The notes beneath the pieces were generated by a model that saw nothing but the letters and a program-made list of their open reading frames with translations, was not told where the DNA came from and did not search any database. Below are positions 44,923 through 53,544 of a DNA stretch of 56,661 nucleotides, piece by piece (the first letter of the stretch is position 1; the number at the start of each line of letters is the position of its first letter). Source of the DNA: Cysteiniphilum marinum (GTDB lineage Bacteria; Pseudomonadota; Gammaproteobacteria; Francisellales; Francisellaceae); assembly GCF_014857925.1 (NCBI RefSeq), contig NZ_JACYVZ010000017.1, positions 1 to 56,661 of the forward strand, written 5' to 3'. The translations under genes and the position numbers were made by a program.

Positions 44923-45933
44923 ATGATTGTATTAGCTGGTGATGTTGGTGGAACCAATACACGTTTGCAATTGACTGAGTGTAAAGACAAAAAGTCAAAA
45001 GTATTATTTGCCAAGAAGTATTTAGCCGTTGATTTTAAAAGCTTATCCGCCATTATTGAGAAGTTTCTTGCCGAATCGGCGATTGATAAAGCGCTGATTA
45101 AAGCTGCTTGCATTGCTGTGGCAGGCCCTGTTAAAAATGGTGCGATTGAATTTACCAATCTACCGTGGGGACTTACCGAAACTGAATTAGCTGAAGTCTT
45201 AACGCTTGATATTAGTAAGGTTAAGTTGATCAATGATTTTGCCTCAATTGGCTATGGTCTAGATTCGGTAGAGACTAAAGATTTAGTCTGTTTGCAACAA
45301 GCGCCGATTGATCAAAATGCACCGATTGCAATGGTTGGTGCGGGCACTGGCATTGGTATGGGAATCGTTACCAAACATGATAACAAGACCTTTGTTTACC
45401 CAAGCGAAGGAGGGCATCAAGATTTTGCACCTGTTGATGATGAACAAATTGGCTTGTTTCAATTCTTAAAGAAGAAGCTTCATCGTGTTTCCATTGAGCG
45501 TATTTGTTGCGGTCCTGGTCTTGTTAATATTTATAAATACGTCGTAGCTAACCCTTTATATAATCAACCAGAGTCACCTGAACTAAGACGTGATATGCAC
45601 AAAGGTGGCGATCAAGCACAGCTGATCACGCAATATGCCGTTGAAAAGGGGGACCCGATGTCATTAAGAGCTGTTGATATCTTTATTCGGGTTTATGGTG
45701 CAGTCGCTGGAAATATGGCGCTAGCCACTTTACCAAAACGTGGACTTTATATTGTCGGAGGGATTGCGCCCAAGCTTATTAAACAAATGCAGGATGGTCG
45801 CTTTATGAAAAACTTCCATGATAAAGGACGTATGACGGGGCTAATGAAAGAAATTCCGGTTTTTGTTGTGATGGATACTGATGTGGGTATTAAAGGGGCT
45901 AGTGCTTTTGCCTTGTCATTGTGCGAAAAATAA
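44923..45933 (+). CDS. glk: glucokinase
   Basis: 336 residues; phosphorylates glucose with ATP to glucose-6-phosphate. The N-terminal phosphate loop is LAGDVGGTNTRLQL, the sugar-binding region includes NDFASIGYG and GAGTGIGMGIV, and the second ATP motif is GGIAPKLI. The length matches proteobacterial Glk (321). The gene is free-standing, 48 bp after the SGNH gene with AAGGATAAAATAG upstream. Confidence 0.93.
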   Translation: MIVLAGDVGGTNTRLQLTECKDKKSKVLFAKKYLAVDFKSLSAIIEKFLAESAIDKALIKAACIAVAGPVKNGAIEFTNLPWGLTETELAEVLTLDISKVKLINDFASIGYGLDSVETKDLVCLQQAPIDQNAPIAMVGAGTGIGMGIVTKHDNKTFVYPSEGGHQDFAPVDDEQIGLFQFLKKKLHRVSIERICCGPGLVNIYKYVVANPLYNQPESPELRRDMHKGGDQAQLITQYAVEKGDPMSLRAVDIFIRVYGAVAGNMALATLPKRGLYIVGGIAPKLIKQMQDGRFMKNFHDKGRMTGLMKEIPVFVVMDTDVGIKGASAFALSLCEK

Positions 45934-46042
45934 TCCTAGTATTTTTAGAGATTTGCGATAAGATGAGCAGTGGAAATTTATTTTTCTCTTTGCGTTTTCG
46001 CATTTTTGTTTTTTTGCTGAATTAACTTAGAAAAGGATACGT

Positions 46043-47209
46043 ATGCAAAACAATGTAGAAAAACGACCACTTGATATGAAAAGTGTGCTGATTTTAACGT
46101 TAACACCGATTGCGGCATTAATATTTATTCCATATTATGCCGTAACTTATGGCTTTTCCTTGGCTGACTGGCTTTGGTTTGCCTTTTTTATGATAGCAAC
46201 TGGCTTGTCGATTACTGCAGGCTATCATCGCTTGTGGTCGCATCGCGCCTACAAGGCAAAAGCACCCCTTAAGATCTTTTTTATGCTATTTGGTGCGGCA
46301 GCTTTGCAAAACAGTATTATCAAATGGTCATCGGATCATCGTAAGCATCACCGTCATGTTGACGATAAGGAACTTGACCCTTATGCAGCAACCAAAGGCT
46401 TTTGGTATAGTCATTTCACTTGGATGCTAAGAGAGTTGCCAAGAAAAGTGAGTAAAATTGAAAACGTAAATGATCTTGAGAAAGATAAGATCGTTGCTTT
46501 TCAACATAAATACTATGTGCCATTAGCTATTTTTATGTGTGTATTATTGCCAATGCTTATTGGAGCTACCTATGGCAGTATCGGTGGGTGTTTGTTATTA
46601 GCGGGCTTACTACGCTTAGTACTTAATCACCATTTTACATTCTTTATTAATTCATTGGCGCATGTTTGGGGTAAACAGAAATACTCTGATGAGAATACCG
46701 CACGTGATAATCCTATTTTGTCATTGGTCACTTATGGCGAGGGTTATCATAACTATCATCACAAGTATGCTGGAGACTATCGCAATGGTGTTAAATGGTA
46801 TGACTTTGATCCTTCTAAATGGATTATTTTTAGCGCATCAAGAATCGGTTGGGCATATGATCTAAAAACCACACCAAAGCCCGTGATTGAAGCGGCACGC
46901 GCGTCGATGCAATTGAAACATGCACAAAATAAGCTTAAAGATAAGCGTTATATCAAGCTGGTTGTTGATTTTGAACAGCGCTTAGAGACGCAGTATAAAT
47001 TGCTTTTTGATAGCATTAAAGATTGGGCCAAAGCCAAACAAGCTTGTTTGCAAGCAAAGAAAGATAAACTGTCTTCAACACAAGTTATCCAGTTAAAAGA
47101 GCGTTACAAAGAGCTAAAGCGTAAATTCAAAACTGAACGCAAGGTATGGCGTGTGATGGCTTACTCTTCAGCTAAACTTGCCAAATCACAAAATGGACGT
47201 GCGGCTTAA
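46043..47209 (+). CDS. acyl-lipid/acyl-CoA delta-9-type desaturase
   Basis: 388 residues. Four to five membrane helices carry the three histidine boxes of di-iron desaturases: HRLWSHR, HRKHHRH and HNYHHKY. The enzyme introduces a double bond into saturated acyl chains to keep membranes fluid. After about residue 285 there is a long, Lys-rich, strongly helical extension of about 100 residues (HAQNKLKDKRYIKLVVDF ... KERYKELKRKFKTERK) which is not part of the desaturase fold and looks like a coiled coil. The gene stands alone. Confidence 0.9.
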   Translation: MQNNVEKRPLDMKSVLILTLTPIAALIFIPYYAVTYGFSLADWLWFAFFMIATGLSITAGYHRLWSHRAYKAKAPLKIFFMLFGAAALQNSIIKWSSDHRKHHRHVDDKELDPYAATKGFWYSHFTWMLRELPRKVSKIENVNDLEKDKIVAFQHKYYVPLAIFMCVLLPMLIGATYGSIGGCLLLAGLLRLVLNHHFTFFINSLAHVWGKQKYSDENTARDNPILSLVTYGEGYHNYHHKYAGDYRNGVKWYDFDPSKWIIFSASRIGWAYDLKTTPKPVIEAARASMQLKHAQNKLKDKRYIKLVVDFEQRLETQYKLLFDSIKDWAKAKQACLQAKKDKLSSTQVIQLKERYKELKRKFKTERKVWRVMAYSSAKLAKSQNGRAA

Positions 47210-47225
47210 GGTTAAAGTCAGATAA

Positions 47226-47258
47226 ATATCCCACCACGAATCACTTTGTGATGGATAT
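47226..47258. terminator. bidirectional hairpin between desaturase and SDR
   Basis: ATATCC (47226-47231) pairs with GGATAT (47253-47258), and an inner ATCAC (47240-47244) pairs with GTGAT (47248-47252). It lies in the 56-bp gap between two convergent stops, the expected place for a shared terminator. There is no T-tract. Confidence 0.5.
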
Positions 47259-47265
47259 ATATCAA

Positions 47266-48000
47266 TTAAGGTTGTTGTTTTGTTGCCGCAATGACAATTT
47301 CGCGAATGCAAACATTTTGTGGTTGCATATAAGCATAGATAGCGGCATTAGCAACATCATCAGCAGATAAAACGCCACCCATATCATCTTTCCATGCTTC
47401 ATAACCAGCTTTTATCTCTGATGATGAAGTATGGCTTAATAATTCAGTTTCAGCAGCACCTGGTGCGATAGTGATTACACGGACATTATGTTCGGCAACT
47501 TCTTCTCGAACATTTTCACTAATTGCATGCACGGCAAACTTAGTACCACAATAAGCAGCATGATTAGGAAAGGTTTTTCTTCCGGCAATTGAACTAATAT
47601 TAATAATTGTTCCTTCATTGCGCTGCTTCATATCAGAAAGAACAATTTGCATGCCATTAAGTAGGGCGTTGACATTAACATCAAGCATTTTGGAGAACTC
47701 GCTTGCATGTTGACTGTCAATCTGACCAAGTAGCATGACACCTGCATTATTAATTAGACAGTCGGTTCTCCCAAACTTTTGCTCAGCGTCTCTTACAGCT
47801 TTTTCAAAAGCATTGCGATCAGTAATGTCAACTTTAGCACAAATGGTATTAGGTAACTTAAGTGCTTCAAGTTTATCTAAACGTCTTGCAATTAGTAGTA
47901 ATGGAAAACCATCGGCACTTAATTTTTTAGCAATTGCTGCACCAAAGCCAGAGCTGGCACCAGTGATCACAACTAGTTTTTTGTTTTCTTGCTTACTCAT
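47266..48000 (-). CDS. short-chain dehydrogenase/reductase
   Basis: 244 residues, classical SDR. The cofactor motif is TGASSGFG, followed by NNAGVM, the catalytic Ser in ISSIAG, and Tyr/Lys in YCGTKFA. An Arg at the end of beta 2 (ARRLDK) suggests NADP(H). It resembles YdfG-type 3-hydroxy-acid dehydrogenases, but the substrate is not readable. It is a single gene; its promoter is in 48001-48319. Confidence 0.85.
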   Translation of the reverse strand: MSKQENKKLVVITGASSGFGAAIAKKLSADGFPLLLIARRLDKLEALKLPNTICAKVDITDRNAFEKAVRDAEQKFGRTDCLINNAGVMLLGQIDSQHASEFSKMLDVNVNALLNGMQIVLSDMKQRNEGTIINISSIAGRKTFPNHAAYCGTKFAVHAISENVREEVAEHNVRVITIAPGAAETELLSHTSSSEIKAGYEAWKDDMGGVLSADDVANAAIYAYMQPQNVCIREIVIAATKQQP

Positions 48001-48253
48001 ATTTGTATTTCTCTTTAGGTTAGTGATATTTGAAGAAGAAAGTATATAGATTAGTAGGAGCTAATTCCAGATGGCATTAGTTTTTTTCAGATATGATGCT
48101 TAACCCTTGTTTCATATAGCTTATCGTCATATGTGTTTAGTCAAATTTAGAAAGTATACTTTTCACAACCCCTTTAATATCAAGCTTTTGAGCGTTTTCA
48201 CAAAAACAAAATTTCCAAGTGAATTAATGTTTCACTGATCAGAGAATAAAAAT
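48001..48253. other. intergenic stretch with long-range inverted repeat
   Basis: This is the AT-rich gap between the divergent SDR and ArsR genes. ATATCAAGCT (48177-48186) recurs inverted as AGCTTGATAT (48254-48263), the latter overlapping the putative -35 of the arsR promoter. It could be a looping or operator pair, or chance. Nothing else is recognisable. Confidence 0.3.
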
Positions 48254-48256
48254 AGC

Positions 48257-48292
48257 TTGATATATTAATAAAGTCTAATGTAGAATATTCTA
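48257..48292 (+). promoter_or_regulatory. arsR promoter with TAGAATATTCTA operator
   Basis: The -35 is TTGATA (48257-48262), an 18-bp spacer follows, and the -10 is TAGAAT (48281-48286). The -10 forms the left half of the perfect 12-bp palindrome TAGAATATTCTA (48281-48292). An ArsR-type repressor bound there would block RNA polymerase. The same core recurs at 48634-48649. Confidence 0.7.
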
Positions 48293-48319
48293 ATGTAACT
48301 GAATAATTGATTTTATAGT

Positions 48320-48616
48320 ATGACCAATTTAATTGTTATGCGTGAGAATGCGCAAAAAGCTGCCAACTTGCTAAAAGCTATTTCACATGAGTCAAGGCTG
48401 ATGATTCTCTGTCTTTTAACACAAGGAGAGCTTTCTGTGAGTGAGCTTGCGGAATATTCAAACCTAAGTCAATCTGCATTTTCACAACATTTATCGGTGC
48501 TACGCAAAGAGAAACTTGTCACCACAAGAAAAGAATCACAAACAGTTTATTATCAGCTTAAAGATCCAAATGTTAAAAAGATTATTGATACACTTTATGA
48601 AATTTACTGTAAATAA
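48320..48616 (+). CDS. BigR/YgaV/SqrR-type ArsR persulfide sensor
   Basis: 98 residues. It is a winged helix (ELSVSELAEYSNLSQSAFSQHLSVLRKEKLV) with the ArsR beta-hairpin. The only cysteines are Cys31 (MILCLLTQG) and Cys97 (the penultimate residue), 66 residues apart. This equals the spacing of the redox pair reported for BigR (42/108) and SqrR (41/107), which form a polysulfide bridge and release DNA. It is therefore likely a sulfide/persulfide sensor that represses itself and the two genes downstream through the palindromes at 48281 and 48634. Confidence 0.82.
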   Translation: MTNLIVMRENAQKAANLLKAISHESRLMILCLLTQGELSVSELAEYSNLSQSAFSQHLSVLRKEKLVTTRKESQTVYYQLKDPNVKKIIDTLYEIYCK

Positions 48617-48633
48617 AAAAATTTAGCAAAAAC

Positions 48634-48649
48634 ATTAGAATATTCTAAT
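48634..48649 (+). promoter_or_regulatory. ATTAGAATATTCTAAT operator
   Basis: This is a perfect 16-bp palindrome between arsR and the rhodanese gene, extending the 12-bp core at 48281. A -10-like TATATAA lies just downstream (48660). It suggests the downstream genes have their own repressed promoter in addition to read-through. Confidence 0.7.
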
Positions 48650-48678
48650 TTAGAACAATCTATATAAAGGAGAAACGA

Positions 48679-49209
48679 ATGAACTATTGTCAAAATATCT
48701 CAATCAATGAATATAATGAGCTTTGCCAAAATCAACGTGTTAAATTAATTGATATCAGAACACCTGATGAATATACAAAAGAACATATAGAAGGCGCTAT
48801 AAACAAAACCTTAAACGAGTTGAATTCTCATGTTTTTTCAGAAGATGAGATTGTTGTATTTTATTGCCAATCTGGTAATAGAACGCTTCAAGCAGAAGGT
48901 TTTTTTGCAAAACTTCCCCTTAAAAAAGTATATATCCTGAAAGGAGGAATCAATGCATGGAAAAAAGCAACTCTGCAAACCGTTATTAATGCTAAAGCAC
49001 CTTTTCCCATTATGCGTCAAGTACAAATCATTGTTGGTTTTATGGTGGTGCTAGGTATTATTCTTTCTTATACCGTTTCGCCTTGGTTTAATATCTTAAG
49101 CGCCTTTTTTGGTGCAGGATTATTATTTGCAGGACTATCTGGCACTTGTGCGCTTGCAAACGTATTAATGTTTCTACCGTTTAACAAAATAAAAAACAAG
49201 GAAGGATAA
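48679..49209 (+). CDS. YgaP-type membrane rhodanese
   Basis: 176 residues. The N-terminal rhodanese domain (about 1-100) has LIDIRTPDEYTKEHIEGA and the active-site loop YCQSGNRT with the persulfide-carrying Cys. Two membrane helices (about 115-165, DUF2892-type) follow. This matches E. coli YgaP (174 residues), which sits next to ygaV exactly as here. It transfers sulfane sulfur at the inner membrane. It lies 2 bp before the dioxygenase gene. Confidence 0.88.
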   Translation: MNYCQNISINEYNELCQNQRVKLIDIRTPDEYTKEHIEGAINKTLNELNSHVFSEDEIVVFYCQSGNRTLQAEGFFAKLPLKKVYILKGGINAWKKATLQTVINAKAPFPIMRQVQIIVGFMVVLGIILSYTVSPWFNILSAFFGAGLLFAGLSGTCALANVLMFLPFNKIKNKEG

Positions 49210-49211
49210 TT

Positions 49212-49898
49212 ATGATTTTAAAACAATTATTTGATTTTGATACCTATACTTATACCTACTTACTTGCATCAGGTGTTGGGCGCGAAGGCGTGATTATTGA
49301 TCCAGTGAAAGGTCATGAGCATATGTATGAAAAATTAATTAATGAGTTGGGTTTGAAGTTAGTTGCTGCTATTGATACCCATGTTCATGCTGATCATATT
49401 ACTGCACTTGGAACACTTCGTGAACGACTGGCCTGTCAAAGCATAATGGGTGAGCAGTCTAGAGCTGATTGTGTGTCTATTAAAATCAAAGAAGATGAAA
49501 CTATTAATTTTGATGGACTTAAACTCAAAGCCATATATACGCCAGGGCACACAGATGACTCTTATAGTTTTGTTTTAGATGGCTTTGTCTTTACAGGAGA
49601 CACCCTCCTTATTCGTGGAACAGGCAGGACTGACTTTCAAAATGGTGATGCTTATGCACAATATGACAGCATTAAAAACAAACTATTAAAGCTTGATGAT
49701 CATTTAATCGTTTACCCAGGTCACGACTATAACGGCCATACTTCAAGCAGTATTTATGAGGAAAAACGCTTCAATCCAAGATTACAGGTTAATAGTGCCC
49801 ATGAATATGCTGATCTTATGGCAAATTTAAATCTACCTAATCCAAAATATATGGATATTGCTGTCCCCGCGAATCTCAGATGCGGATTAGATAAATGA
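49212..49898 (+). CDS. ETHE1-type persulfide dioxygenase (MBL fold)
   Basis: A 228-residue non-heme iron enzyme that oxidises glutathione persulfide to sulfite and glutathione. The metallo-beta-lactamase motif is DTHVHADHITALGTLRERL, then GHTDDSYSF, FTGDTLLIRGTGRTDFQ and VYPGHDYNGHTSSS. The RGTGRTDFQ signature distinguishes ETHE1/PDO proteins from glyoxalase II. It follows the rhodanese by 2 bp: together they detoxify persulfides under control of the ArsR sensor. Confidence 0.9.
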   Translation: MILKQLFDFDTYTYTYLLASGVGREGVIIDPVKGHEHMYEKLINELGLKLVAAIDTHVHADHITALGTLRERLACQSIMGEQSRADCVSIKIKEDETINFDGLKLKAIYTPGHTDDSYSFVLDGFVFTGDTLLIRGTGRTDFQNGDAYAQYDSIKNKLLKLDDHLIVYPGHDYNGHTSSSIYEEKRFNPRLQVNSAHEYADLMANLNLPNPKYMDIAVPANLRCGLDK

Positions 49899-49965
49899 TC
49901 ATTTATTGTTATACGCATTTTAAATGTTAAACTTTATTGTTATGTGATAGTAGGGATTTTGTCAG

Positions 49966-51387
49966 ATGATAAGAAATATACAAACAGATATTTGTGTTAT
50001 TGGCGGCGGATCAGGTGGTTTGTCTGTTGCTGCGGGCGCTGCACAAATGGGTGCTCAAGTGGTATTGTGCGAAGGAGGTAAAATGGGTGGCGACTGTTTG
50101 AATTATGGTTGTGTGCCATCTAAAGCACTGATTGAAGCAGCACGCATACAGCATCATATAAACAAAGCGCCACAATTTGGAGTCAAAGCACATGGAGAGG
50201 TGAACTTCAAAGCAGTTCATGCGCACATTCATCAAGTGATTGCAACAATTGAACCACATGACTCGGTTGAACGCTTTGAATCGCTTGGTGTTCAGGTGAT
50301 TAATGCCAATGCTCGTTTTATCAATGCAAAAACAGTTGAAGCAGGTGAGTATCGTATCACCGCAAAATATATCGTATTAGCAACCGGGTCACGTGCACGC
50401 ATTTTGCCATTAACAGGATTATCTGAGATTGACTATCTGACGAATGAAACCATTTTTGATTTAACCGAATTGCCACAATATTTAGTGATTGTTGGCGCCG
50501 GTCCAATAGGTTGTGAGCTTGCCCAAAGCTATTCTTTACTTGGTTCACAGGTAACATTGTTGGAAGCGGCCTCTGAAATACTGGGTCCTGCCGATAGTGA
50601 TTGCAAAGCCATCGTGATGGATGAATTTGTCAAGCTTGGTATCGATGTTATGACGAATGTAAAAATTCAATCATTTAGCCAAGATAATAATGATATTAAA
50701 TATATTGATTACGAGCATAATGGGCAACAAAAACGACTTCAAGCATCCCATGTTTTAATGGCGACAGGGCGCATGCCAAATATTGAGAAACTTGATTTGG
50801 ATAAAGCAGGTGTTGTCTATTCGCCACATGGCGTTAATGTCGATAAACGCTTACGCACTAATCATAAACATATTTATGCTATTGGAGATATTGCCAGTCC
50901 ATTACAATTTACGCATATGGCGGGCTATCATGCAGGCATTGTTATTCAGAATATGCTGTTTAAACTGCCGGCTAAAGTTGATCATTCCAGCTTTCCTTGG
51001 GTGACATATACCACACCTGAAATTGCGCATACGGGGTTAGCGATTAAAAAAGCTGAAAAACAGGGAGCCCAAATATTACAATTAAGCTTTGCCGATAATG
51101 ATCGGGCACAAGCAAGTCACGCAACTAATGGTTTAATCAAAGTGGCAGTCACTAGTAAAGGTCATATATTGGGCGTTTCAATTGTGGGTGAGAGTGCCGG
51201 AGAGCTTATTACACCATGGACAATTGCCATTAAGAATAAATTAAAAGTCAAACATATGGCAAGTTTCATTGCACCCTATCCGACTTTGAGTGAGCTAAGT
51301 AAGCGCACTGCAGGTAGCTTTTATACGCCTAAGTTATATAGTGCTAAAACACGTCAATTTGTTCGTTTGTTATTGAAATGGTTTTAG
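49966..51387 (+). CDS. flavin-dependent pyridine nucleotide-disulfide oxidoreductase
   Basis: 473 residues, class I (lipoamide/mercuric reductase type). The FAD motif is DICVIGGGSGGLSVA, the redox pair is in GGDCLNYGCVPSKAL, the NAD(P) motif is LVIVGAGPIGCELA, and the dimer interface includes WVTYTTPEIAHTG. There is no N-terminal heavy-metal domain and no C-terminal Cys pair, so it is not a mercuric reductase. The C-terminal dimer domain keeps PTLSE in place of the usual HPT(L)SE histidine motif (YPTLSELSKR), so the general base His is missing. It lies 67 bp after the dioxygenase, perhaps a separate unit. Confidence 0.85.
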   Translation: MIRNIQTDICVIGGGSGGLSVAAGAAQMGAQVVLCEGGKMGGDCLNYGCVPSKALIEAARIQHHINKAPQFGVKAHGEVNFKAVHAHIHQVIATIEPHDSVERFESLGVQVINANARFINAKTVEAGEYRITAKYIVLATGSRARILPLTGLSEIDYLTNETIFDLTELPQYLVIVGAGPIGCELAQSYSLLGSQVTLLEAASEILGPADSDCKAIVMDEFVKLGIDVMTNVKIQSFSQDNNDIKYIDYEHNGQQKRLQASHVLMATGRMPNIEKLDLDKAGVVYSPHGVNVDKRLRTNHKHIYAIGDIASPLQFTHMAGYHAGIVIQNMLFKLPAKVDHSSFPWVTYTTPEIAHTGLAIKKAEKQGAQILQLSFADNDRAQASHATNGLIKVAVTSKGHILGVSIVGESAGELITPWTIAIKNKLKVKHMASFIAPYPTLSELSKRTAGSFYTPKLYSAKTRQFVRLLLKWF

Positions 51388-51557
51388 TTTCGATAGTATC
51401 TGTTAGAGCTTTTGTATGAATGAATTTCAGTCTTTTATATCTAGTGCTTGAACCCTTAAGTTTTTGTTAAGATTTCCCTTTTAATTTTGTTGTGTTTTTA
51501 AGCATAATCAATCTTTTGATTGACGATTTAAATTAACTTAACACTTAAGGAATTAAC

Positions 51558-52193
51558 ATGAAAAAACTATTATTATCTTTGGGTTTAATTGCAACTTCTA
51601 GTGCTGCTTTTGCCGCGACTTATCAAGTTTACAATGAGCCAAATACTAATGCTAAAGTGGTATCTGAGCTAACTGATCAGAATCAAAATCAATATATTCA
51701 ATTCTTCCAAAAAGACAACTGGATTAAAGTTGCGGACACACAAACAGGACAAGTGGGGTGGGTAAATACGGCACAAGTTAAACATGCGCAAATGCAAACA
51801 CAATACCAACAAGCCGTGAATGCACTTAATATGCAACAAAAACAGTTAGAAGCTGAACGTCAGGCATTTGAGCAAAGATATCAACAGGCAGCACATAATC
51901 TTCAACAGCAAATGCAGCAGTTAAAGCAGCAAATGAGTCAAGCACAATCACAAAATGCACCAGCACAAGCAGCAGTCCAGCCTGCACCAAAAACGCTAGC
52001 ATCAAATGCAAGTCCGAATGCTAATAATGCTAATCAGATGCAGCGTTCATTTAATTCCGTAAGCATTCAAACTAATCAAGACGGCAAGACTGCTACGGTA
52101 ACAAGAGAATGGTTGGGTAAAGATGGCAAAGTGCAAAAAGAAGTAAAAAAAGTGCCTGTAAGCGAATTACAAAAGATGTCTTTGAACTTTTAA
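51558..52193 (+). CDS. periplasmic SH3-like and coiled-coil protein
   Basis: 211 residues with a Sec signal peptide (LLSLGLIATSSAAFAA). An SH3-like domain (about 22-75: YQVYNEPNTNAKVVSEL ... WIKVADTQTGQVGWVN) is followed by a Gln-rich coiled coil (about 78-130) and an Ala/Asn/Pro linker. The end, KTATVTREWLGKDGKVQKE, is a small beta-rich tail. SH3-type domains of this sort often bind cell-wall peptides. It is convergent with the MFS gene, with a 4-bp overlap of stops. Confidence 0.75.
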   Translation: MKKLLLSLGLIATSSAAFAATYQVYNEPNTNAKVVSELTDQNQNQYIQFFQKDNWIKVADTQTGQVGWVNTAQVKHAQMQTQYQQAVNALNMQQKQLEAERQAFEQRYQQAAHNLQQQMQQLKQQMSQAQSQNAPAQAAVQPAPKTLASNASPNANNANQMQRSFNSVSIQTNQDGKTATVTREWLGKDGKVQKEVKKVPVSELQKMSLNF

Positions 52194-53380
52194 TTTACTC
52201 TCACAATGCGTGAGCGCTGACTCATCATTATGCTAACTAAAGCGCATACAGACAAAGTGGATAATATAATTGCCAAAGGTAGTTGATTCTTTAAAGGAAT
52301 AAAGGCAGCTAATGCCGTTAATAATCCAGCACCGAAGTTTTGCGCACCACCCAAAACAGCTCCTGCTGTTCCTGCGATACTTGGGAATTCTTCTAATGCT
52401 TTGGTGGTTGCGGTAGGGAAAATCAGCCCGCATCCTAAGAAGTACAAACAGCCTGGTAGAATAATGCTCAGACTTGTTACACCAAATATATAATAGGACA
52501 AACCAAGTGCAATACCGCTAATCAAAAGGGTAAAACAACCAATGAGTAATAAGCGATCAAGGCTATAGCGTCGTGCAAGGCGTGCTGAGAGAAAACTGCC
52601 AAACATATAACAAGGCAGAGGGATGATAAACAACAAGCTAGCAACTGCTGGAGAAAGTTTTAAAACAGAAGTAAACAAGGCGCCTGAGCTGACCTCAAAT
52701 ACAGCGATGCCTCCATTGGCAACGATCAATAAAATAAGATTGATGATAAAGTTACCATTGGTTAATACGGTTTTATATTTGGCTAAGAGGTTACCTTTGT
52801 TTGATTTCTGCTGGTTAGTTTCAGGGAAGAAAATCCATTGAATAATAAGAAGCAGAATGCCGTAAACTGTAAGAAAGATAAAGATAGCACGCCAACTATG
52901 AAGATCAGTAAAAAAACCTCCCAACAAAGGCGCAAGTAAGGGTGCAAAGATAAGTGCAATTGCCATAATGCTATTAGCACTATGCAGCTTCGTGCCAGAA
53001 TATAAATCACGCATAACAGTTCGCGCCATAACACCGGCAACAGCAATGCCACTTCCTTGTAGGAAGCTTGCAATTAAAAGGGTTATAAAGTGCGTTGCAA
53101 AAATAGCTAAGATAGATCCCAGTGTAAAAAAGACAATACCGATTAAAATCATTGGCTTGCGACCAAAGCGATCGGAGTAAGGGCCATAAAAGAATTGGAG
53201 CAAACCATAAGGAAATAGATAGCAAGCAATCACGGCTTGCATACGACCAACGCTAACGGAAAACTCATGCGCCATCTGTGTGAGTGCAGGCACATAAATG
53301 GTATTAGTCATTTGCCCTGCGGCAGTCAGCAAAATAATAAGCAATAAAATGCGATAAAAATGACGATCAAAATTAGCCAT
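52190..53380 (-). CDS. Bcr/CflA-family MFS drug exporter
   Basis: 396 residues with twelve membrane helices. Motif A in loop 2-3 is YGPYSDRFGRKPMILIG, and the antiporter motif C in helix 5 appears as ALIFAPLLAPLLGGFF. The C-terminal GTAGAVLGGAQNFGAG is typical of Bcr/CflA proteins. It exports small drugs or metabolites by proton antiport. It is a single gene with its own promoter in the divergent gap before coaX. Confidence 0.88.
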   Translation of the reverse strand: MANFDRHFYRILLLIILLTAAGQMTNTIYVPALTQMAHEFSVSVGRMQAVIACYLFPYGLLQFFYGPYSDRFGRKPMILIGIVFFTLGSILAIFATHFITLLIASFLQGSGIAVAGVMARTVMRDLYSGTKLHSANSIMAIALIFAPLLAPLLGGFFTDLHSWRAIFIFLTVYGILLLIIQWIFFPETNQQKSNKGNLLAKYKTVLTNGNFIINLILLIVANGGIAVFEVSSGALFTSVLKLSPAVASLLFIIPLPCYMFGSFLSARLARRYSLDRLLLIGCFTLLISGIALGLSYYIFGVTSLSIILPGCLYFLGCGLIFPTATTKALEEFPSIAGTAGAVLGGAQNFGAGLLTALAAFIPLKNQLPLAIILSTLSVCALVSIMMSQRSRIVRVN

Positions 53381-53544
53381 GTTTATACTTCAATATGTAG
53401 TGTCGAATAAACTTGTCGCCATCATAACGCAAACCGTAAAAAATAATAGCCTCAGACACTTAAAAAACATTGATTAATGCTGTAAATGAATTAATGATGG
53501 GTATATACTGCGACTCAAACTAAGCGGAAATATTTAAAAGATAA

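Noticed and set aside
49966-51387. Mercuric reductase
   Set aside because: No N-terminal metal-binding domain, no C-terminal Cys pair and no mer genes nearby.
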